NCBI RefSeq assembly: GCF_014384985.1
Contig: NZ_JACRSX010000017.1
Span: forward strand, 1-64,000
Direction of reading: 5' to 3'
Source of the DNA: Jutongia huaianensis
GTDB lineage: Bacteria > Bacillota > Clostridia > Lachnospirales > Lachnospiraceae
Length of the DNA: 64,000 nucleotides
Below, piece after piece: positions 34,216 through 41,521 of the stretch. Numbering within the stretch: position 1 is the stretch's first letter; each line of letters begins with the position of its first letter. A program made the translations under genes and the position numbers. The notes under the pieces are model-generated. The model was given only the letters and a program-made list of their open reading frames with translations, ran no database searches and was not told where the DNA came from.

Positions 34216-34955
34216 TGCAAATATCCCCCCTGTCTCGCATCGCTTGTGATCTGTCCCTTATGCAGCGTAATCACCCGTTTCTGCATTTTATTGACGATAT
34301 CCTCATTGTGACTTACCACCAGCACTGTAGTCCCCAGCTCATGAACATCCTGCAAAAGCTTCATGATCTCCCAGGAATTTTCCGGATCCAGATTACCCGT
34401 CGGCTCATCCGCCAATAAAATCGCCGGACGGTTTACCATGGCTCTGGCGATCGCTACTCTCTGCTGCTCTCCACCGGAAAGCTCATTGGGATATGCCTTA
34501 AGCTTTTTGGCAAGCCCTACCATCTCCAGCATTGCCAGAGAATTCTTACGCCGTTTCTCCCGGCTGGATACTCCCACCACTCTCTGCGCCAGTGCCACAT
34601 TTTCAAAAACATTCATCTCATCCAGTAGACGGAATTCCTGAAATACCACACCCAGTCTTCTACGGAAATAAGGCAGCTCCCTCCGGCTTATATTGGCCAG
34701 ATTCTTTCCTGCCACCTCAATCCTGCCGGAGCTGATCGCCAGTTCCCCCAAAAGTGTCTTGATCAGCGTGGATTTACCGGAGCCACTGCTTCCCACGATA
34801 AATACGAACTCCCCTTTTGCTATTTCCAGAGAACAATCCTTCAACGCTGCAGTTCCTGTGGGATACACCAAATTTACATTCTGCATCCGGATCATGGTTT
34901 CCATCGATTCGCTGTTATTTCCAAAGGTTTTTATTCCAGTCATTTCTATCCTCAT
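34212..34955 (-). CDS. ftsE: Cell division ATP-binding protein FtsE
   Basis: ABC-type ATPase of 230-247 residues. Walker A is GSSGSGKSTLIK, signature LSGGEQQRVAIARA, Walker B ILLADEPTGNLD and H-loop VSHNED. The first 17-23 residues of the open frame are atypical; the FtsE fold begins at MIRMQNVNLVYP, so the true start may be the ATG at 34904 or 34895, although no clear ribosome site favours either. Works with FtsX. Preceded by the terminator of the regulator gene upstream. Confidence 0.93.
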   Translation of the reverse strand: MRIEMTGIKTFGNNSESMETMIRMQNVNLVYPTGTAALKDCSLEIAKGEFVFIVGSSGSGKSTLIKTLLGELAISSGRIEVAGKNLANISRRELPYFRRRLGVVFQEFRLLDEMNVFENVALAQRVVGVSSREKRRKNSLAMLEMVGLAKKLKAYPNELSGGEQQRVAIARAMVNRPAILLADEPTGNLDPENSWEIMKLLQDVHELGTTVLVVSHNEDIVNKMQKRVITLHKGQITSDARQGGYLQ

Positions 34956-34990
34956 TTCCGCTCATCCCCGATTGATGGGGCATATCGTTT

Positions 34991-35013
34991 AAAAGCCCCA
35001 TCTCTGGGGCTTT
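34991..35013 (-). terminator. Terminator after the CdaR/PucR-type regulator gene
   Basis: An 8-bp stem AAAGCCCC / GGGGCTTT with a 6-nt loop, 15 nt past the regulator stop, followed on the minus strand by TTAAACG. Confidence 0.65.
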
Positions 35014-35028
35014 CACGCTTTATTTGAA

Positions 35029-36117
35029 TTAATATTCAAAGGTTTCCATATACTTCATGTATTTGACCACCATCAATGCGATCTTAAATGTGATCGCATC
35101 TTCAAATACCCGCAGATCCAGATTTGTGCTTTTCTGAAGTTTATCCAGACGATATACCAATGTATTACGGTGAATATAAAGCTGTCTGGATGTTTCTGAC
35201 ACGTTCAGACTGTTTTCAAAGAACTTGTTAATGGTTGCGATCGTCTCCTCATCGAACTCATCCGGAGATTTGTCACCAAAAATCTCTTTGATAAACATCT
35301 TGCACAAAGGCATCGGGAGCTGATAGATCAGGCGGCCGATTCCCAGACTGCTATATGCTACCACATTTCTATCGCTGTAGAAAATCTTTCCCACATCCAA
35401 TGCCATTTTGGCCTCTTTGTACGAACGGGATACATCCTTAATCTCATTGACCATCGTGCCATAGGATACATGAACGGACGTCATAGCCTCCGTATTCAGC
35501 ATATCCAGAATGACCTTTGCAGTCTTATCCATATCATCATAGGTTTCATTTGGCTTTACTTCCTTCACAAGGATGATGTTTTTCTCATCCACCTGTGTGA
35601 TGAAGTCTTTTGTCTTGCTTGCAAATAATCCCTTTACAATCTCAAGAGCTCCTGTGTCCTTCTCATTTTTTGTCTCAATCAGGAATACCAGACGGCGTGC
35701 CGTTGTATCAATATGAAGCTTTTTGGCACGATTGTAAATATCCACCAGAAGCAGATTGTCCAGCAACAGGTTCTTTATAAAGTTGTCCTTATCGTAACGC
35801 TCCTTATATGCCACCAGCAGATTCTGAATCTGGAATGCTGCCAGCTTTCCAACCATATAAACGTCGTCGCTGTCACCCTTTGCTAGAATCACATACTCCA
35901 GCTGATGCTCGTCAAATACCTTAAAAAACTGATATCCCTGCAGCACCTGGCTGTCTGCCGGCGAATCTACAAATCCCATTACCGCTTCTTCATACTCTTC
36001 TACATTGTTAATCGTCGTTGCCAACGCTTTTCCCTCTGTGTCCATCACACAGATGTCAATACGGGTAATATTCTTTAACCCGTCGATCGTTGTCTGCAAT
36101 ACCTGATTTGAAATCAT
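35029..36117 (-). CDS. CdaR/PucR-family transcriptional regulator
   Basis: 362 residues. The N-terminal ~130 residues resemble a sugar-diacid/GAF-like sensor region (DICVMDTEGKALATT, FQIQNLLVAYKERYDKDNF). The middle is a GGDEF-related CdaR domain (SVHVSYGTMVNEIKDVSRSYKEAKMALDVG). The C-terminal HTH_30 reads NVSETSRQLYIHRNTLVYRLDKLQ. Such proteins activate sugar-acid, purine or amino-acid use. Its neighbour upstream on the same strand is an MsmX/UgpC ATPase with its own terminator, so a link to carbohydrate uptake is possible but not shown. Start follows GGAGGGGTTGT. Confidence 0.85.
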   Translation of the reverse strand: MISNQVLQTTIDGLKNITRIDICVMDTEGKALATTINNVEEYEEAVMGFVDSPADSQVLQGYQFFKVFDEHQLEYVILAKGDSDDVYMVGKLAAFQIQNLLVAYKERYDKDNFIKNLLLDNLLLVDIYNRAKKLHIDTTARRLVFLIETKNEKDTGALEIVKGLFASKTKDFITQVDEKNIILVKEVKPNETYDDMDKTAKVILDMLNTEAMTSVHVSYGTMVNEIKDVSRSYKEAKMALDVGKIFYSDRNVVAYSSLGIGRLIYQLPMPLCKMFIKEIFGDKSPDEFDEETIATINKFFENSLNVSETSRQLYIHRNTLVYRLDKLQKSTNLDLRVFEDAITFKIALMVVKYMKYMETFEY

Positions 36118-36234
36118 ACAACCCCTCCACGTTATTTATCTTATCTGTTACATTATTATGAATTTATTGTTATTTCTTCTAATACATAGAGTCTACCGCA
36201 TACATTTTATCATCATTTTGCACAAATGTAAAGA

Positions 36235-36256
36235 GGGCTGTCCTTATGGACAGCCC
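36235..36256 (-). terminator. Terminator after the MsmX/UgpC gene
   Basis: Perfect 9-bp stem GGGCTGTCC-TTAT-GGACAGCCC; on the minus strand it is followed by TCTTTACATTTG. It lies about 75 nt past the gene. Confidence 0.7.
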
Positions 36257-36329
36257 TCCATTTTTCAGATCATATAACCAATCCGGCACTGTGACAGCCT
36301 CACTGCCACTGCCTTCTGAGCATTTCAGA

Positions 36330-37442
36330 TTAGTTTGTGATTGTTGTCTCTGTATCCTTATCAAAGATATGGATCTTGCTGGTATCAAGAGCGATCTTGA
36401 TGGTATCACCAGGACGAGCAGTTGTACGTGGGTTAACACGAACAGTAATGTCATGTCCCTCAACTGAGAAGTACAGGAATACTTCGGCACCGAGCATCTC
36501 GTATACACGAACGGTAGCATCAAGTACGTTGCTGCTGCCTGCATTGATGAAGATCTCCTCATCCTTAATATCCTCTGGACGAATACCCATAATAACTTCC
36601 TTATCTATGTATCCACCCTCTACGAGCTTCTCAGCCTTGCTCTCTGGAAGCTTCACTGCATAGGAACCAAATGCAAGCTTAATGCCCTCTTCATCTCTGA
36701 CAACCTTACAATCGATGAAGTTCATCTGTGGAGAACCAATGAAACCGGCTACGAACAGGTTACATGGCTTTGTATACAGATCGATTGGTGTAGCAACCTG
36801 CTGCATAACACCATCCTTCATAACTACGATACGGGTACCAAGTGTAAGAGCCTCTGTCTGGTCATGAGTTACATAGATGATAGTAGACTCAAGTCTCTGA
36901 TGAAGCTTAGAAATCTCGATACGCATCTGTACACGAAGCTTTGCGTCCAGGTTGGAAAGTGGCTCATCCATCAGGAATACCTTAGGATTACGAACGATTG
37001 CACGACCCATTGCCACACGCTGTCTCTGACCACCGGACAGAGCCTTTGGCTTACGGTCTAACAGATGCTCGATGTCGAGGATCTTAGCTGCCTCGTGAAC
37101 GAGCTTATCAACTTTCTCCTTTGGAGTCTTTCTTAACTTAAGACCAAATGCCATATTGTCATATACTGACATATGTGGATACAGAGCGTAACTCTGGAAT
37201 ACCATTGCGATATCTCTGTCCTTAGGCTCTACGTCATTTACCATTGTATTACCGATCCAGAGCTCTCCGGATGTAATCTCCTCCAAACCAGCGATCATAC
37301 GAAGTGTTGTAGATTTTCCACAACCTGAAGGTCCTACGAAAATGATGAATTCCTTATCTGCGATATCAAGATTAAAATTTTTAACTGCGACGAATCCGTT
37401 AGGATATGTCTTACCAACGTTCTTTAATGATAAACTTGCCAT
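36330..37442 (-). CDS. msmX: Multiple-sugar ABC transporter ATPase, MsmX/UgpC type
   Basis: 370 residues. ABC domain with Walker A GPSGCGKSTTLRM, Q-loop FQSYALYPHM, signature LSGGQRQRVAMGRA, Walker B VFLMDEPLSNLDAKLR and H-loop VTHDQTEA. A C-terminal regulatory OB/TOBE domain follows (VIMGIRPEDI...GDTIKIALDTSKIHIFD). These ATPases energise several carbohydrate importers encoded elsewhere in the genome, which fits the absence of permease or binding-protein genes here. The start ATG has ATAGGAGGAACACACA upstream. Monocistronic. Confidence 0.94.
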   Translation of the reverse strand: MASLSLKNVGKTYPNGFVAVKNFNLDIADKEFIIFVGPSGCGKSTTLRMIAGLEEITSGELWIGNTMVNDVEPKDRDIAMVFQSYALYPHMSVYDNMAFGLKLRKTPKEKVDKLVHEAAKILDIEHLLDRKPKALSGGQRQRVAMGRAIVRNPKVFLMDEPLSNLDAKLRVQMRIEISKLHQRLESTIIYVTHDQTEALTLGTRIVVMKDGVMQQVATPIDLYTKPCNLFVAGFIGSPQMNFIDCKVVRDEEGIKLAFGSYAVKLPESKAEKLVEGGYIDKEVIMGIRPEDIKDEEIFINAGSSNVLDATVRVYEMLGAEVFLYFSVEGHDITVRVNPRTTARPGDTIKIALDTSKIHIFDKDTETTITN

Positions 37443-37648
37443 TGTGTGTTCCTCCTATAATGTTTTAAATAATATGCCTTTCAAGTTTTCGCGTTTATCC
37501 CTAACGCTTTACCCAAGAATTATATTACACCATCCAAGCATTGTTTACCATAGCACAAATAGCCAAAGAACATTTTAATGTTTTGTGCAAACCGTATATT
37601 TTTATTTTTTTTCGTTCATTTCGTCAAAAAATAGTCCTTTGTGGCCGT

Positions 37649-38527
37649 TTACGTCTGTACCTTTTCCACAAATCCCTCTCCCTGAACCTCCCGGATATCT
37701 GAAATTATGACGAATGCTTTTTTGTCGATATTCCGCGCAATCTGACTAACCCTGCTGATCTGTTTCCGGTCCACCACACACATCAGAGTCCTTCTCTGTT
37801 TGCCGGTATACATACCTGTTCCCTCCAGCACTGTGACACCTCTTCCAAGCTGCGACATAACACTGCATCCAATCTCCTCGTAATGATCCGATATGATATA
37901 GGCGAGCTTGGCAAAATTACCTCCTGCCACAATGGTATCCATGAGCCGTGTGGTCAGATAGACCGCCACCGCCGCATACACTGCCGGCCGGATGCCAAAT
38001 ACCCACGCTCCTGCTGCAATGATCAGACAGTCCAGCAGAAACAGGATCTGTCCCACCGGGTAATACGGAAAAACGTGATGGATCACAGCTCCCAGCAGAT
38101 CCGTTCCTCCCGTGGAACAGCCTCTGGAAAATACGAGACCAAGACCTGCACCGGTCAGAACACCTCCCACCACTGCTGCCAATACAAAGTCCTTCTGCGG
38201 AGTGGCCGGTACGGGAATCAAAAAGAGAGCCGCCGTAAAACACAGATTTGCAAACAGGGTCATCCTCATATATGCCTTTCCTTTTATTTTCAATGCCGTC
38301 AAAAAGACCGGAATGTTAAATAACAAGTTAGAAAGCCAGACCGGCACACCTCTCCCAAGCCAATGTCCTGTGAGGCGTCTTACGATGATCGAAAGTCCGG
38401 ATATGCCTCCTGTTACCATTCCTAATGGCTCATATACCAGATTTACCGCCAAAGCCATACATATCGTCCCCGCTGCGATCATCATCAGATTTCTTCCTTT
38501 TCCTCCCGCCAAACGCTCTCGTTTCAT
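37649..38527 (-). CDS. YitT-family membrane protein (DUF161/DUF2179)
   Basis: About 292 residues from the ATG at 38527 (GAGG 6 nt upstream; an ATG two codons earlier lies too close to it). Five to six membrane segments with the repeated DUF161 motif PLGMVTGGISGLSIIVRR and GLVFSRGCSTGGTDLLGAV, then a soluble C-terminal DUF2179 domain (TLMCVVDRKQISRVSQIARNIDKKAFVIISDIREVQGEGF). Function is not established. Third gene of an operon after the LCP-like and WecG/TagA-like genes. Confidence 0.87.
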   Translation of the reverse strand: MKRERLAGGKGRNLMMIAAGTICMALAVNLVYEPLGMVTGGISGLSIIVRRLTGHWLGRGVPVWLSNLLFNIPVFLTALKIKGKAYMRMTLFANLCFTAALFLIPVPATPQKDFVLAAVVGGVLTGAGLGLVFSRGCSTGGTDLLGAVIHHVFPYYPVGQILFLLDCLIIAAGAWVFGIRPAVYAAVAVYLTTRLMDTIVAGGNFAKLAYIISDHYEEIGCSVMSQLGRGVTVLEGTGMYTGKQRRTLMCVVDRKQISRVSQIARNIDKKAFVIISDIREVQGEGFVEKVQT

Positions 38528-38560
38528 CGCCATCCTCTTTTCACCAGAAAAGGATGATGG

Positions 38561-39331
38561 CTATCTGCCATCATCCTTTGTATAATCATGTATTTCATTG
38601 ATTTCGTTCTGATTATTATATTTGACTACTTTTTTGCGAAATATACGGGTCCGGACATCTTTTTTTACCGCCTGTTCCCGGAAAATCCGATGATAAAGGC
38701 CCTCCAGATGCAGCTTTTTGACCCATTCCGGGGTCTCCCTCTGCATCGCCAGGATCAGCTCTGCGACTCCGCCTATGGCAATACAAAGCTTGGCATTCAG
38801 CAGAGAAGAATGTTCCATGATCCAGCTCTCCTGCACCCCTACCGGCAGATTCAACAGGATCATATCCGGCGTGTGGCTGTTGATCTCATTAACGATTGCT
38901 GCATCCTCCATATCCATTTCACAGGAATAGGAGCCTACCACCCGCAGCTCCGGCTGCATTTTTTTGCAGTAATGCTGCAGCTTTTCTACGGCGTTCTGAT
39001 TGTCTGCTATGATATACAGTGTTCTGTCCTCTTTGATGAGATTTTCCAGCATCATCCCCAGACTGCGGTAGCTTACAACCATATTACCCGCTTCCAGGAC
39101 ATCTGCATGATGCGTTGCCAGCAATGCCTTTTCTCCCGGCAGAAACAGATCCGCCTTTTCAAGGAAGGCACGGTATTCCTCATCTTCCATTGCTTTATTC
39201 AGCATTTTGGTGGAAGCAAACATAATGACATCCAGGTGGTCATCGGTCAAGTATTCATTCATTTTTCGGATAAAGACGTCATTACTCATCATATCCACAT
39301 CAATATCCATGATCTTTACTGAAGCCTGCAT
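38561..39331 (-). CDS. WecG/TagA/CpsF-like glycosyltransferase, divergent
   Basis: 256 residues with the GT26 landmarks IMFASTKMLNKAMEDEEYRAFL near the start, TLYIIADNQNAVEKLQ, MILLNLPVGVQESWI and the C-terminal IAIGGVAELILAMQRETPEWVKKLHLEGLYHRIFR. Family members transfer N-acetylmannosamine or similar sugars onto a lipid-linked acceptor in wall teichoic acid or exopolysaccharide synthesis. The usual 'PDG.G' substrate loop is replaced by LFLPGEKALLA, so activity may be changed or lost. It follows the LCP-like gene by 14 nt. A polymer-related role fits the operon. Confidence 0.75.
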   Translation of the reverse strand: MQASVKIMDIDVDMMSNDVFIRKMNEYLTDDHLDVIMFASTKMLNKAMEDEEYRAFLEKADLFLPGEKALLATHHADVLEAGNMVVSYRSLGMMLENLIKEDRTLYIIADNQNAVEKLQHYCKKMQPELRVVGSYSCEMDMEDAAIVNEINSHTPDMILLNLPVGVQESWIMEHSSLLNAKLCIAIGGVAELILAMQRETPEWVKKLHLEGLYHRIFREQAVKKDVRTRIFRKKVVKYNNQNEINEIHDYTKDDGR

Positions 39332-39345
39332 AATTAAATCCCATT

Positions 39346-40593
39346 CTAATTGGCATCTACTGTGCCAAGAATTATTTCAATGTCATAGCCATTCGGTGTC
39401 TCTCCCACTACAAGTTCCGGATTCTTAAAATACGCTGTAAGATCTGCTCCCATTCTCCTTTTGGAAACAATGATCCTGGTTCTGGTCAATACCTCCTGAG
39501 TATAATCTCCTACCTTCGGAACCGTAAACCCGGCATTCACCAGTTCCGTCTGCTTAGAAGCCGCAAGACCGGAAATTTTGCTTCCATTGAGAATCATTAT
39601 CTTCTTCCCTGTGGAACTGATCTGCTTTTTGGCAGGTACCGCCTTTTCCTCACTCTGGGGCTCTGTATATGTCTCTGCGACATTTTCCAGCTTCTTGATA
39701 AACTTCGCGGCAGAATCTGTATCAACCTGGAACAGCTTGCCATTATACTCTCCCGGCAATCCCCAATAATGATAAAGAGAAGTATTCATTTTCATATATG
39801 CTTCGATATATCCGATCTTGTTATATACCGTCAGGTTGGACTGTACACCATCCTGCTTATACTGCTCCTTGATATATGCCATGATCTTTGCCTCGTCATC
39901 TCCCAGATCATTTAACTGATTGATATAGGATTCGCTGAGCATAGATACTTTCATCGTTACGGAAGCACTGTAATTCTGAGGCGTTGCACTTGCTTCCGGC
40001 GATGTCGCTGGCTGCTGTGATGTTCCACTCATCACCTTGGTATACTGCGTCGTCATCTTCTGCTCCTGATAATGGAGATCATATATATCCTGAGGGATCA
40101 CCGTAAAATAACTGATATCCGTCTTTAACAGTTTTTCCATGATCAGCTCTGCATAACCATATGCCTGTGTATCCTCCAGATCCGCAAAATATTTGCGCAG
40201 CTTGGAAAGGCGTACGATCTGCGGAATCTCCTCATCCACTACACAAAGCTTCTGGTACATTCTGGCCGGTATCGTATAATCCGTCTCTACCGGAATGGTA
40301 ACGTAGTCCATATTGTATGTCTTGGTATTACAGATCTCCAGCAGCATATGTGTGATCCTCTGCTTGTCATCCACAATATAGATCAGGTTCTTGGAAATCT
40401 CGTCCGTCTTTGCCTGATCCAGAATCGTCTCCAGCTCCTTCTCCTGTACATCCAGCTTTCCAGCTTCCAGCTGCTTTGATAAATATTCATAGGAAACCTT
40501 GTAGCTGATCGCACCTACCGCCAGAATAGACACAATAACCAAAATTGATTTCAATAAGCTCTTTAAAAAAAACATCACTGCATTTTTCTTCAT
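39346..40593 (-). CDS. Degenerate LCP-like protein with LytR C-terminal domain
   Basis: 415 residues: one N-terminal membrane anchor (about 10-32), an LCP-like region (about 60-275) and a C-terminal LytR_C domain (about 320-415, KIMILNGSKISGLAASKQTELVNAGFTV). LCP enzymes attach teichoic acids or capsule to peptidoglycan. In the segment aligned to the catalytic IPRDT motif, this protein reads IPVETDY, so the key Arg is Val. The N-terminal R-x-D is also not found (DDKQRITHM). It may be a non-catalytic relative that binds polyprenyl-linked substrate. A Ser/Pro/Thr linker lies near 190-205. First gene of a three-gene operon. Confidence 0.75.
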   Translation of the reverse strand: MKKNAVMFFLKSLLKSILVIVSILAVGAISYKVSYEYLSKQLEAGKLDVQEKELETILDQAKTDEISKNLIYIVDDKQRITHMLLEICNTKTYNMDYVTIPVETDYTIPARMYQKLCVVDEEIPQIVRLSKLRKYFADLEDTQAYGYAELIMEKLLKTDISYFTVIPQDIYDLHYQEQKMTTQYTKVMSGTSQQPATSPEASATPQNYSASVTMKVSMLSESYINQLNDLGDDEAKIMAYIKEQYKQDGVQSNLTVYNKIGYIEAYMKMNTSLYHYWGLPGEYNGKLFQVDTDSAAKFIKKLENVAETYTEPQSEEKAVPAKKQISSTGKKIMILNGSKISGLAASKQTELVNAGFTVPKVGDYTQEVLTRTRIIVSKRRMGADLTAYFKNPELVVGETPNGYDIEIILGTVDAN

Positions 40594-40665
40594 ATCAGTA
40601 CCTTTCTTTTATTCTCTTTCATTATCCCCTTGGAATTGTTTCCGAAATTTACAACATTATAACAG

Positions 40666-40694
40666 ATTATAGCAAACTTCCCAAACCGTGTAAA
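40666..40694 (-). promoter_or_regulatory. Promoter of the LCP-like operon
   Basis: Minus strand TTTACA (40689-40694), 17-nt spacer, TATAAT (40666-40671). It is divergent from, and directly beside, the SDR promoter; the two -35 elements are 3 nt apart. Confidence 0.75.
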
Positions 40695-40697
40695 GAC

Positions 40698-40725
40698 TTG
40701 CATGAAAACTCCCTTTCTGTATACT
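40698..40725 (+). promoter_or_regulatory. Promoter of the SDR gene
   Basis: TTGCAT (40698-40703), 16-nt spacer, TATACT (40720-40725); the SDR ATG lies 50 nt further with AAGGAAGG before it. Confidence 0.65.
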
Positions 40726-40775
40726 ATATATTGTGTCAAAAGCAAATGGAATAACTAAGGAAGGAACTACATTTT

Positions 40776-41507
40776 ATGAATACACATCACATTATCATCA
40801 CCGGAGCATCCCGCGGTATCGGTCAGGCGATTGCTCTGTTATACGCCTCTATGGGCTGGAATATCTCTATCTGCTGCCGCCATAAGAGCCCGGATATGGA
40901 GCATACAAAAGCACAGATCACGGCGGCCGGCGGCCAGTATTTCGCATTTTACGGCGATATGGGAAACCCGGAGGATGCTGAAGCTTTTGTGACAAAATCC
41001 GTACAGACCTTCGGCATTCCGGAAATCTTTGTTAACAACGCGGGAATCTCCCATATCGGTCTGCTTCAGGATATGACTCCACAGCAATGGGATGACCTTC
41101 TGCACACCAATCTTTCCTCTGTCTTTTACACAAGCCGTATTATCATTCCTTATTTTCTGCAGGAAAAGCATGGCAGGATCATCAATATCTCCTCCGTATG
41201 GGGCAATGTGGGTGCTTCTACAGAGGCGGCCTACTCTGCTTCCAAGGGCGGGGTCAATGCTCTGACAAAGGCTCTGGCCAAGGAACTGGCTCCCAGCGGT
41301 ATTCCGGTCAATGCAGTTGCATGCGGTATGATCGATACTTCGATGAACGCCTTTCTCGATCCGGATGAACTGTCTGCCCTGACTGAGGAAATCCCGGCCG
41401 GCCGCGCCGGTACCCCGGAAGAGGCTGCCGCACTGGTCCGTCAGGTTGCAGAAGCCCCGGAATATATGACCGGCCAGATCATCACTCTGGACGGAGGATG
41501 GATCTGA
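40776..41507 (+). CDS. Short-chain dehydrogenase/reductase, FabG-like
   Basis: 243 residues, classical SDR: nucleotide motif TGASRGIGQAIALLYA (TGxxxGIG at 9-16), NNAGISHIG, the catalytic Ser in INISSVWG and Tyr/Lys in YSASKGG, and the C-terminal GQIITLDGGWI. Closest in pattern to 3-oxoacyl-[ACP] reductases, but it stands alone rather than in a fatty-acid cluster, so the substrate may differ. The codon choice is slightly more GC-rich than its neighbours. Convergent with the cNMP-domain gene, 14 nt apart. Confidence 0.9.
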   Translation: MNTHHIIITGASRGIGQAIALLYASMGWNISICCRHKSPDMEHTKAQITAAGGQYFAFYGDMGNPEDAEAFVTKSVQTFGIPEIFVNNAGISHIGLLQDMTPQQWDDLLHTNLSSVFYTSRIIIPYFLQEKHGRIINISSVWGNVGASTEAAYSASKGGVNALTKALAKELAPSGIPVNAVACGMIDTSMNAFLDPDELSALTEEIPAGRAGTPEEAAALVRQVAEAPEYMTGQIITLDGGWI

Positions 41508-41521
41508 CCGGTGGTACAGAT

